Source: Ramicandelaber brevisporus
Lineage: Eukaryota > Kickxellomycota > Ramicandelaberales > Ramicandelaberaceae
Reading direction: 5' to 3'
Assembly (NCBI GenBank): GCA_025201865.1
Contig: MU602807.1
Location: 32,305 to 48,223, forward strand
Length of the DNA stretch: 15,919 nt
In this document: in pieces, positions 8,541 through 15,919 of the stretch
Layout: each line of letters starts with the position of its first letter
Numbering within the stretch: position 1 is the stretch's first letter
Program-made: the position numbers and the translations under genes
The notes under the pieces: generated by a model
Told to the model about the DNA's origin: nothing
The model's database searches: none
The model's input: only the letters and a program-made list of their open reading frames with translations

Positions 8541-8576
8541 TGGATGGATGGATGGATGGATGGATGGATGGATGGA
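8541..8576. repeat. Microsatellite (TGGA)9
   Basis: Nine perfect copies of a 4-bp unit in the probable 3'UTR of the pseudoprotease gene; expected to vary in length among strains. Confidence 0.95.
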
Positions 8577-8605
8577 TTGGTGACGTATCATTAGGAAATG
8601 GGTTA

Positions 8606-8635
8606 GATTGGATTGGATTGGATTGGATTGGATTG
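8606..8635. repeat. Microsatellite (GATTG)6
   Basis: Six perfect copies of a 5-bp unit, 29 bp from the TGGA repeat and just past the stop codon of the pseudoprotease gene. It shares the GGAT core with the neighbouring repeat, so one may have seeded the other by slippage. Confidence 0.95.
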
Positions 8636-8649
8636 AATGGAGAGTTAAA

Positions 8650-10220
8650 TTAAATCTGATGAGATGATCCACTTGCATTTATACCTGCACCTGCACTTGC
8701 ACCACTGCCGCCACCGCCGCCGCCGCCGCTGCCTGCGCCGTACGTATTATACGTGTGAGGGACATACTGATTGCTGACATAGGGTGAGGTGTATCCAAGG
8801 ATAGACGATTGCTGGAAACTGGGCGAGCTGTCCTGCATAATGTATCCACCTGGGTTATTAACAGGATACGATGTGAAGCCACCCGTCGCGCCAGGAGTCG
8901 GTGCCGTTGTGCCAGGTACAAGTGGAATCGTGGAGCCGGGATAATCACTCATTTGTGGCAATCCAAACGTAGTTGAGCTTTGGTCCGCAACTGTTGCGGC
9001 TGAAACTACGGGTTGTTGAGAATAGTCGGGCACAACTGGCATGACATAAATAATCTGTGGGTCAGACTGTGCCTTTGTGCTTCCTCCGCTTCCGTCGGCT
9101 GCTGCTGCTGCGCCACTTCCATCGGCTGCCTGGCCGTTCTTCTTTTTACCGCCAAACATTCCGTACTTGTAACGGAGAACTGCAAACACAATGATGGCGA
9201 GGGCAAGCACACCGCCAACTGTTCCAAGTGCAATTGCGAGAGTGTTGCTCTTTCCACTAGCTGTCGGGTCAGGAACAGGCGTTGGAGCAGATGATGGAAC
9301 GGAGTTTGCTGGGGGAACATTGGCTGGGTCGACATGAACATTGCCGCTAACCAAATCAGCGATACTTGCACCAGTTGCTGCAGAAATCCAGTTCAAGTAT
9401 GCTCCATATTCAAGATTGACTCCAACAGTGTTTGGATCACCACATGTAACGTTTGGACCTGAGCTGGCTGTGAAAATCGACAGTCCAAGCGACTTGCTGA
9501 GATCTGGGCTGAAGATTGATGCAGCCTCGCCTGGGCATCCATTATTGCCAACTGTGCTACTGCAGAATATTCCGTCCAAGTCAGAATTAGTAATCAGGTT
9601 GCTCGCGCTGCTGCATTTGCTCTCGTCGGTTACAGTTACATTCATCTTCCACACATTATCGCACTGTGTGTTGCGCTGTGGTCCGCTGTGGCACCATCCA
9701 ATCGTTGTCATCTTTGCGCCAGGCTTAACATTGCCGCTCGTCTGGATACCAACGCCTTTACCAAGCTTGTCGGTCGCCACCAGCAGCATCAGCGGATTGC
9801 GATAGTACGAATCACTGACCTTTTCAAAGCCAGGGTGCACTCTCACTGCAGACACTGCCTGTCGGATGCCAGTGGCAATGTTGACGACTGCATACGTAGA
9901 GCCTGGCTTTAGGTTTGAGTCAGTCAGAAACTCTGCGTTGGTCAGGACAAGGTTGTCGCCGATAAGCGTGCCCTGCGACTTTGGACTGTTGGAAGAATTG
10001 ACAATCCACTCGACGGACACCAAGCCCTGGTAGTTTTCTGGCTTCACTGTCTGAACGTCCGCCATATCGCTAGTGTCTTGTTTTGCTTTTGTTTTCTTTG
10101 CAGTGTCGCGTGGTGTTGCTGTTGTTGTCGCAGGAAGAAGAAGAAGCAGCAAAAGCAGCAGCAGAAGAAAAAGAAAAGAAAGAAAGAAAAGTGATAGTTG
10201 CCGCCGGTGTAGCTCTGTAT
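8650..10220 (-). CDS. Single-pass membrane protein with a trypsin-fold (S1) pseudoprotease ectodomain
   Basis: Numbering from the TTG codon at 10227, which is only a numbering mark. Residues 11-37 are a hydrophobic Leu-rich signal-like segment; 66-285 a chymotrypsin-fold domain; 326-352 one membrane helix followed by RYKYG and KKK (type I); then a Gly/Pro/Ser/Tyr-rich tail to 525. The fold is seen in YQGLVSVEW, GTLIGDNLVLTNAEF, IGWC, FCSS, GCPGEAAS and VGVNLEYGAYLNWI. All triad positions are changed: His of TAAHC is E99, Asp of N-D-I is P145, Ser of GDSGG is A235, so it should not cleave. Cys pairs 205/222 and 231/262 match trypsin 168-182 and 191-220; C179/C189 may add a third. There are N-glycosylation sites (NSS, two NVT). 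The exon begins at 10220 after a 66-nt intron. Start codon unresolved: ATG 10593 in exon 1 (102 residues more) or ATG 10065, which would lose the signal. Role unknown, perhaps surface binding or sensing. Confidence 0.75.
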
Positions 10221-10286
10221 CTGGCAAAAAGCGGGAAGCAGCGTATTAGAAACGACACGGCAACACACGCACTCTCTCTCACTCAC
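10221..10286 (-). other. 66-nt intron upstream of the pseudoprotease exon
   Basis: Donor GTGAGTG at 10286, CTAAT branch site, pyrimidine-rich tract CTTCCCGCTTTTTGCCAG ending at 10221. All three signals are strong and the branch-to-acceptor distance is normal. Splicing joins GTG GAC T to AT ACA GAG, in the frame of the downstream exon, and removes the in-frame TGA that overlaps the donor and the TAA at 10246-10248. Confidence 0.75.
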
Positions 10287-10473
10287 AGTCCACGAGAACT
10301 TGTACGCGTTTTTTTTGCTCTACTTGAACCACTCCCGGACTGTCAAAGCGTGTATTGTCGTATTTATTGTTGAGTGTGCGTGCTTGCAGGTGAGTGTGCG
10401 CGCAGGTGCGTGTGTGAATGAAAGATATTGCCTGAAAAAGCGCGGAAGGAAGATGCAGCGCTTCTGCCTGGTT

Positions 10474-10519
10474 GGCGAGCTGGCTGGCGAGCTGGCTGGC
10501 GAGCTGGCTGGCGAACTGG
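10474..10519. repeat. 12-bp tandem repeat, about 3.8 copies
   Basis: The unit GGCGAGCTGGCT recurs from 10474, with the last partial copy changed to GGCGAACTGG. On the minus strand, in the frame that splices into the pseudoprotease exon, it reads as repeated Ala-Ser-Gln-Leu. It may be coding, or part of a GC-richer leader. Confidence 0.9.
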
Positions 10520-10593
10520 TGTGCTGGCTTCAACAATACTACTGTATGCTGTCCCCGATAGGGGTAAACACAAAAATCGGGTCCGATGTCCAT

Positions 10594-11070
10594 TTCCCCC
10601 AACTTTGCCCAAGAGTACAAGTCAGCCGCCAGTCATCTTGTAGCATCGGCTTAACTCAGCGGAGTACGTCATGTTTTTATTTATTTGTTTAGATGTGGGT
10701 CACTCCCAATTTTTGATTCTTCTTGGATGCCAGTTTGTGCAGGAACAGCTGTGCGCACATTCTATTGTTTAATGTCAAAACATGGATCACCACCACTACT
10801 GTAACTGCTGCTGCCTCGATGTCACTTTTATTAACATTGATGTCGTAGCTAATAATGATGATGATGATGGAGTGCATCTATGGTTGCTGAGACTAGGAAG
10901 AGAAGGTGGAAATCAAATTCGTTTCCCTCCTGGCGGACGTGTCAATTCACTCTCTCTGTTTGTGTGCGTGGGATTTCTTGTTACTCACACAAACAGAAGC
11001 GCGATCGACTCGACTTGACTCGACTCGAAACGAAAAAGAAAGAAAGAGCATAAATCTTTAGATCTACGTG
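10594..11070. other. Divergent promoter region between the pseudoprotease and ALG8 genes
   Basis: About 480 bp between the ATG at 10593 (minus) and the ALG8 ATG at 11071 (plus). I see no protein gene. Near ALG8 there are CT/GA-rich and GACTCGACTTGACTCGACTCG-like short repeats around 11007-11027. A plus-strand frame from about 10782 is rich in His, Cys and Asp from simple repeats and is not convincing. No clear TATA box for ALG8. Confidence 0.5.
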
Positions 11071-12522
11071 ATGCTAGGTTACGCAGCGTCACTGTTGACG
11101 GTCGGACTGGCTGTGAAGCTCCTCCTCATTCCATCGTATCGATCAACCGACTTTGAAGTTCACCGCAACTGGCTTGCTATTACCCACAGTCTCCCGCTGC
11201 GCGAATGGTACACAAACGACCTCAGCATTTGGACTCTTGATTATCCGCCATTCTTTGCATGGTTCGAGTACGCGCTGTCTCATGCTGCGCGTTTCTTTGA
11301 CCCAGAGATGCTTGTTGTCAAAAACTTGGAACATGCCAGCTCGGCCACAATTTTGTTCCAGCGGCTATCAGTCATGGCTACCGAAATGCTGCTGTGGTAT
11401 GCAGTAACTTCACGGCTGTCCGAGAGATTGTGCAAGGGCAGCGTAGCGAGCAAGATGGCAGCGGCAATGATATTCCTAAGCCCAGGATTCATGTACGTGG
11501 ATCACGTTCACTTTCAGTACAATGGATTCCTGTTTGGTATCTTTGTGCTGACAATGCTGGATATCTTGGAAGGAAATGACTTGCGTGCTGGAATTCTGTT
11601 TGCCATCTTGCTGAACTTTAAGCATATATTCGTGTACCTGGCTCCAGCGTACTTTGCGTATCTGCTGCGCCACTACTGCATGCCATCAAGCCTGCCATCA
11701 AAGAAGACGGCGACAGGTAATGAAAAGAACACCACCGGTGCGTCGATTGTAACGCTGATCACCTCACTCGATATTCTTCGATTGATAAAGCTTGGTGGTG
11801 CAGTTATTGCAGTAGTTGCGGTATCGCTTGGTCCATGGGTTTACATGAACCAGCTTCCACAGCTCGCCAGCCGGCTCTTCCCGTTCAAACGCGGTCTGTG
11901 CCATGCCTACTGGGCACCAAATGCCTGGGCTCTCTATTCTTTTGCCGACCGTGCCCTGCTCGCTGTTACCAAGCTTCCCGTTATTAAAACACTGCCCGTC
12001 GTACAGCAGCTCCTCGCCAATAGCAATGCGAGCAACATGGCATCAGCAACACGCGGCATCGTTGGCGATTCTAGCTTTGTGATCTTGCCCGATGTGCCTC
12101 CATCCACAACATTCATCGTGTCTGCAGTGCTGATGCTGCCCACAATGTGGTCAGTATTCTATCGTCGCGCGACTCCTCTCCAGTTTGTCAAGGCAGTCAC
12201 ATTGTGTGCATTGACATCGTTCATGTTTGGATGGCATGTTCATGAGAAGGCGATTCTACTGGCTATCATTCCGCTGACGATTGTGGCGCTATTGGCGCCA
12301 TCTCCGCAGCACAATGCTGTGTTCTTGATACTCTCAGCAGCTGGATACTACTCACTCTTCCCTCTCTTGTTTGATATCACTGAGGCTCCAGCAAAGCTCG
12401 CCATTTATACATTGTGGGCTCTCCTTTCTGTAGCATTCTGCGCCGCAAACTGGTATGTTACATCAATCAGCCGTTACTTTCCATGTCCAATCAAAATAGC
12501 ATTGACATCAAATGTGCATTAA
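11071..12522 (+). CDS. ALG8: Dolichyl-P-Glc:Glc1Man9GlcNAc2-PP-dolichol alpha-1,3-glucosyltransferase
   Basis: ER-membrane enzyme that adds the second glucose to the lipid-linked oligosaccharide used for N-glycosylation, taking glucose from dolichyl-phosphate-glucose on the lumenal side (EC 2.4.1.265, after Alg6 and before Alg10). The family signature is nearly complete: TDFEVHRNWLAITHSLP (near residue 27), WTLDYPPFFAWFEYALSH (near 55), a HFQYNG block, FKHIFVYLAPAYFAYLL, PFKRGLCHAYWAPNAWAL and FGWHVHEKAILL. These fit Alg8 better than its paralogue Alg6. The rest is hydrophobic, with around ten or more membrane helices. 483 residues from ATG 11071 (the GTG at 11068 just before it is not a start), close to animal Alg8 though shorter than yeast. 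The N-terminus MLGYAASLLTVGL aligns with known starts, so it looks full length and intronless. Confidence 0.96.
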   Translation: MLGYAASLLTVGLAVKLLLIPSYRSTDFEVHRNWLAITHSLPLREWYTNDLSIWTLDYPPFFAWFEYALSHAARFFDPEMLVVKNLEHASSATILFQRLSVMATEMLLWYAVTSRLSERLCKGSVASKMAAAMIFLSPGFMYVDHVHFQYNGFLFGIFVLTMLDILEGNDLRAGILFAILLNFKHIFVYLAPAYFAYLLRHYCMPSSLPSKKTATGNEKNTTGASIVTLITSLDILRLIKLGGAVIAVVAVSLGPWVYMNQLPQLASRLFPFKRGLCHAYWAPNAWALYSFADRALLAVTKLPVIKTLPVVQQLLANSNASNMASATRGIVGDSSFVILPDVPPSTTFIVSAVLMLPTMWSVFYRRATPLQFVKAVTLCALTSFMFGWHVHEKAILLAIIPLTIVALLAPSPQHNAVFLILSAAGYYSLFPLLFDITEAPAKLAIYTLWALLSVAFCAANWYVTSISRYFPCPIKIALTSNVH

Positions 12523-12566
12523 AGAAGGGAGAGACAGAGAGGTAAAAAAAAACATAGTTACTGACA

Positions 12567-12572
12567 TTTATT
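12567..12572 (-). terminator. AATAAA polyadenylation-type signal after the SUN-domain gene
   Basis: Minus-strand AATAAA about 20 nt past the TAA at 12590. It lies in the 67-bp gap to the ALG8 stop at 12522, so the two 3'UTRs very likely overlap. Confidence 0.45.
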
Positions 12573-12589
12573 GTTACCGCCACATCTGT

Positions 12590-15500
12590 TTATTCTTGCT
12601 TTTCTTTGATTACAGCGCTGCCAGCACTGGAAAGACTTCTACCAACGGCACTCGTCGAGTTCTCGGTGACCTCCACTTGCTCGAGCGTGTTTACCTGGCC
12701 GGCTTCCTGCTGCTGCAACTCTATACCGGCATCCTGCACCATGCTGTGTTCGGCAATCGAGACTCGGTGTCCTTCCTGCCGCTCATGGCCACATCCGTGT
12801 ACTGCGCTGCTGGTGTAAGCTGGGTCTGGCTCAAATGTCACTTCATGTGGCTGTTCTAATCTTATAATATCATTCTGTTGATTAATGTTATGATTATGCT
12901 CTTCGATTATACCCAATCCAAGCGGTGTGTCCGATGATGATGACGATGGTAGTGCTGTTTCGGATGTAACTGTAATTGTAGCTGTAGAATGAGAGGGATG
13001 TCGTGATGGATGAATAGATGTTGCAAGTGTAGGTTGTCGCATTGCGATATTGACACGCGACACAGTTTGAAGCAGTCGACGCTCCTCATCGTTCAGAACA
13101 CCGAGTGATTGCTGATCTGGTGTAAACGTTGCAACATCTTCATTGTTCTGCATCATATCAGTAGAGCCAGGTGTCAGCTGAGTAGAAAGACCAGCAATAT
13201 GCTCAGGAACAGGGGATGTCATTGTTGATCGAATAATGTCGTTAATTTCACCAGTTGAGAGCAGTGGCTGATACGGTGGTTGAAGCATATTCGAAGGCTG
13301 TTGCGATTCGAGCTGATCAGCCGACGTAGTCAGTGGATATACACCAAGTGCAGAACGCTGGTTATCACGACCAAGATCAGTATCGACACTTGTTGATGGA
13401 GACAGTCGACGCCATGCTCTCCAAGGACTGCGTGATTTAATAAACGAAAATCTACCAGAGTTGGTGACAGCATCGGCACTCTTTGGCGATCCATCTGCTG
13501 CTGCTGCCGTTGTATAATAGTCACCGCTTCCATTCATTCTACTGCTACTATTACTATTACTATTATTATCAACTGATACAATTCTCATAGCTTTACTTAA
13601 TACAACTAATCCAACTACTATGAGTAATAGTACAATCTGAGCAAACATCATCCGCTTTCCAAATAAAACTTCTTCTGCCAAAAAGTCCAATTTAACAGAC
13701 ATGTCCCTCATACTGGCATCCATTGCTCGCTCTCTTTCCTCAAAGTCTGTCAATAGTGCTTTCCAGATTTCTTCACTTTGAACAGCAAGTGCGTTGATTT
13801 GACGAGTCGTAGTGGCGTTGATATGGGCAATCGAGCGCTCAATATACGAACGATGAGATGATTCGATGCGGGCGAGAATGACATTGATGGCACGGCTTTG
13901 GTCTTCAAGATAGCGATACGTGAGTGAAACGGTTGTTTCGAGGGCAGAGAGGCGCTTTGAAAGTGCTTTGAAGACATTGCCGTGTTGACCAGTCACTGGA
14001 GGAGCCTTGGGTAGAGTAGCTTGTTGTTGAAGAGGTGGCGGCTGCTGCTGCTGAGACTGCTGCGGCGATGGTTGATGTGGCTGAGGAATGACTGAAACAA
14101 GAGGCGCTGGCACAAGGATATCGGTAGATGGCAGTAAACTGACATCAACAGCTGATGAGGAGGACTTTACGGTTGGTGGCGTATCGGTTTCTTCGTGTAC
14201 AACTCCAGTGCTGACAGTCGTTGCTGATGGCTTGTCAGCCTGTATATCTGCAGAAGGTGGCGGTGGCTGCTGCTGTGGCTGCTGTTGTTGCTGTTGTTGC
14301 TGCTGTGAACCATTGGTGTCATGATTGTCACTCCGTGGCGTCTCGACAATCGGCTCAGGTACATCAGATACCTGCGGCAATTCTGTTGGAATCGGCAGCG
14401 GAGCAGGCATAGACATTGGTTCCGGAGCAGGTGGCAGTAATACCGGCTCTGGTGTTGGTTCCAACTTAGTATCCGACATTTCAGCCTTAAAATAGTCTTC
14501 CATCATTACAACTCCATAGACTTGAATCTGACTAAGTGGGCAATAAAACTGTCGTCCATAATGAGTCAATAGCTCAATCTTCAAATATCTCGAAAACAAA
14601 TCATTCTTTGGCACTTGGAACACTTGTAGATCTCTCGAATTCCTCGCTTGGAATGTGCCAATCAACTGCCAATCGCTCTCACTAGCTGGAGGATATTCAC
14701 TGGTAATGTACACCTTGAAATCCTTAAATGTCGATGAGAAGAACTCATGGTTGGCAAGCGCAATGGTCTCAACAATAATTGTGTTGCAGAGTTCGACAAT
14801 CACAAATTTGTTTGGTGCTGAGCATTGGTTGAGCATGTATTGATCTTTGCTCTTGGTGATGATTGCTGTGGCACCTTTGGCTTCCTTGTTGGTTTTGCGA
14901 ACAATTGCCGCACAGTCGAAAGATGCGTAGTTGAAGCGTGATTTGAGATCCTTGGCTTTGATCGGATATTGAACAATCGATGCAAGTCTCTGCTGTGTTG
15001 CATGAGCTGACTGCTGTTGATGATGTTGCTGTTGATGTTGCTGTTGATGCTGATGCTGTTGCTGCTGATGTTGAACTGGAGGCTGCTGATGGTGTGGAGA
15101 TTGTTGCTGACGTTGGTCGCGTGCAGCTGGAGTCCCACCATCGGCAATGTCCACATTCCAATCATATCCATCATCTGGGATATCGTCCATGTCATCTCCA
15201 ATCGGGCCACCTGGACCACGACCGCCACTGCCCATACCAGCAGTGCCCACACCTGGTTGACGTACTCGTCGTCTAGATGCCCGTGCCTTTGCTGTAGTTG
15301 TTGCTGTTGCTGTTGATGGCGTAGATGAAGCTTTGTCCTTGTCATGGACAGCTTGTGTTGTTGGTAGCTTTGGCGGAATATCCGACTCGCTCTTCTTCTT
15401 CTTCATATGCTGCTGCTGGTCTCTCTGTTTATCGGAGGGACCAGTCGCAGCAATCGGCTCGGCCTTCGGCTGGGCTGGTTGTTGTACTGGCAACGGCACT

Positions 15501-15919
15501 ACATGTTGACCTGCTGATCCAGGTTGTCGCAGCCATTCGTCAAATGATGGTACCGAGAAGAGTGGAGAATGCGGGATACCGAGCACGATATCATCATCCT
15601 CTTCAAGCACTGGCGGCTCGTGAAGCTGTGGCTCGATTGTCTCATGCTGAATATCATCGCTGTCAGGTGTAGGATCACTTTGGTTAAGGCGACCGACATC
15701 CTCGTCTACCGAAGTTGACACGTGTCCAGTATCTGCATGCATAGTCGGGACTGAGGGTGCGATCACAGCTACTGAATCTTGAGCAGCACCAACATCCCAA
15801 GTTGCCAGACACTGAGTATCGAGTGCGGTAAAGCTAGGTCGAGGACAGAACGCTGTAGCTGAAGCATCTGTCCTGGCCAAGAGACAGGCTGCAAGCAGAG
15901 CGATCACAGCTACCCGCCT
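12590..15919 (-). CDS. Slp1/SUCO-type SUN-domain ER membrane protein (5' end cut by window edge)
   Basis: The frame is open to the window end, so only the first few codons are missing; the GTG at 15907 is internal. Numbering from it: residues 1-18 (VIALLAACLLARTDASA region) are a signal peptide; the SFDEWLR motif at 121-127 resembles the F-D/E-E-W motif common in this family; His/Gln runs lie near 270-300. The SUN-like domain spans about 324-472 (RFNYASFDCAAIV, YMLNQCSAPNKFVIVELC, FQARNSRDLQVF, YLKIELLTHYG, FYCPLSQIQVYG). A Pro/Gln-rich linker follows, then coiled coil at about 645-745, a membrane helix at about 752-772, and a 333-residue Ser/Thr-rich tail. This domain order is that of yeast Slp1 and animal SUCO, not of nuclear-envelope LINC SUN proteins. 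In yeast Slp1 works with Emp65 to protect soluble ER proteins from degradation; the same role is inferred here. Confidence 0.92.
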   Translation of the reverse strand, partial: RRVAVIALLAACLLARTDASATAFCPRPSFTALDTQCLATWDVGAAQDSVAVIAPSVPTMHADTGHVSTSVDEDVGRLNQSDPTPDSDDIQHETIEPQLHEPPVLEEDDDIVLGIPHSPLFSVPSFDEWLRQPGSAGQHVVPLPVQQPAQPKAEPIAATGPSDKQRDQQQHMKKKKSESDIPPKLPTTQAVHDKDKASSTPSTATATTTAKARASRRRVRQPGVGTAGMGSGGRGPGGPIGDDMDDIPDDGYDWNVDIADGGTPAARDQRQQQSPHHQQPPVQHQQQQHQHQQQHQQQHHQQQSAHATQQRLASIVQYPIKAKDLKSRFNYASFDCAAIVRKTNKEAKGATAIITKSKDQYMLNQCSAPNKFVIVELCNTIIVETIALANHEFFSSTFKDFKVYITSEYPPASESDWQLIGTFQARNSRDLQVFQVPKNDLFSRYLKIELLTHYGRQFYCPLSQIQVYGVVMMEDYFKAEMSDTKLEPTPEPVLLPPAPEPMSMPAPLPIPTELPQVSDVPEPIVETPRSDNHDTNGSQQQQQQQQQPQQQPPPPSADIQADKPSATTVSTGVVHEETDTPPTVKSSSSAVDVSLLPSTDILVPAPLVSVIPQPHQPSPQQSQQQQPPPLQQQATLPKAPPVTGQHGNVFKALSKRLSALETTVSLTYRYLEDQSRAINVILARIESSHRSYIERSIAHINATTTRQINALAVQSEEIWKALLTDFEERERAMDASMRDMSVKLDFLAEEVLFGKRMMFAQIVLLLIVVGLVVLSKAMRIVSVDNNSNSNSSSRMNGSGDYYTTAAAADGSPKSADAVTNSGRFSFIKSRSPWRAWRRLSPSTSVDTDLGRDNQRSALGVYPLTTSADQLESQQPSNMLQPPYQPLLSTGEINDIIRSTMTSPVPEHIAGLSTQLTPGSTDMMQNNEDVATFTPDQQSLGVLNDEERRLLQTVSRVNIAMRQPTLATSIHPSRHPSHSTATITVTSETALPSSSSSDTPLGLGIIEEHNHNINQQNDIIRLEQPHEVTFEPDPAYTSSAVHGCGHERQEGHRVSIAEHSMVQDAGIELQQQEAGQVNTLEQVEVTENSTSAVGRSLSSAGSAVIKEKQE

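Noticed and set aside
10782-11018. 78-codon plus-strand frame upstream of ALG8
   Set aside because: His/Cys/Asp runs from simple repeats, and ALG8 already has a complete N-terminus at 11071.
14088-15316. Plus-strand frames with Cys runs and Leu/Met runs opposite the SUN gene
   Set aside because: Translations of CTG/TGT/GCT repeats that encode polyQ and polyH on the other strand.

Overview
The window is nuclear DNA from a eukaryote with compact, intron-poor but not intron-free genes, most likely a fungus. Support comes from a Dot1-type histone methyltransferase, an Alg8 dolichol-pathway glucosyltransferase, an Slp1/SUCO-type SUN protein, an F-box protein and a C2H2 zinc-finger protein, many with polyQ/H/P tracts. 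Short introns show GT...CTAAT/TTAAC...AG signals. An early-diverging ('zygomycete') lineage is my guess from the overall style, not something the sequence proves. There is no sign of bacterial, plasmid, phage or CRISPR structure.

Layout, left to right. 1-573 (+): 3' end of a coiled-coil, P/Q/H-rich protein. 742 to about 3003 (-): Dot1 H3K79 methyltransferase whose start codon must lie across an intron. 3384-4463 (-): C2H2 zinc-finger protein with four SUMO-consensus sites. 4703-5143 (-): a small two-exon gene for a 59-residue Cys-rich protein, found by joining exons across a 261-nt intron. 5144-6528: a long gene-poor stretch; its first 733 nt contain no ATG on the minus strand and it has a TATA box, so it looks like the leader and promoter of the small gene. 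6529-8197 (-): an F-box gene broken by a perfect 76-bp tandem duplication that shifts the frame. 8650-10220 and upstream (-): a trypsin-fold membrane protein with all three catalytic residues replaced, preceded by a 66-nt intron. 10594-11070: divergent promoter region. 11071-12522 (+): Alg8. 12590-15919 (-): Slp1/SUCO-type SUN protein, whose 5' end runs off the window.

The genes do not form one pathway. Alg8 and the SUN protein, convergent with 67 bp between stop codons, both serve the endoplasmic reticulum (N-glycan donor synthesis; stability of nascent ER proteins). I treat that pairing as coincidence. The most interesting items are the unannotated-looking small spliced gene with its AUG-free leader, the membrane pseudoprotease, and the very young duplication in the F-box gene. 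I saw no clear new multi-gene system.
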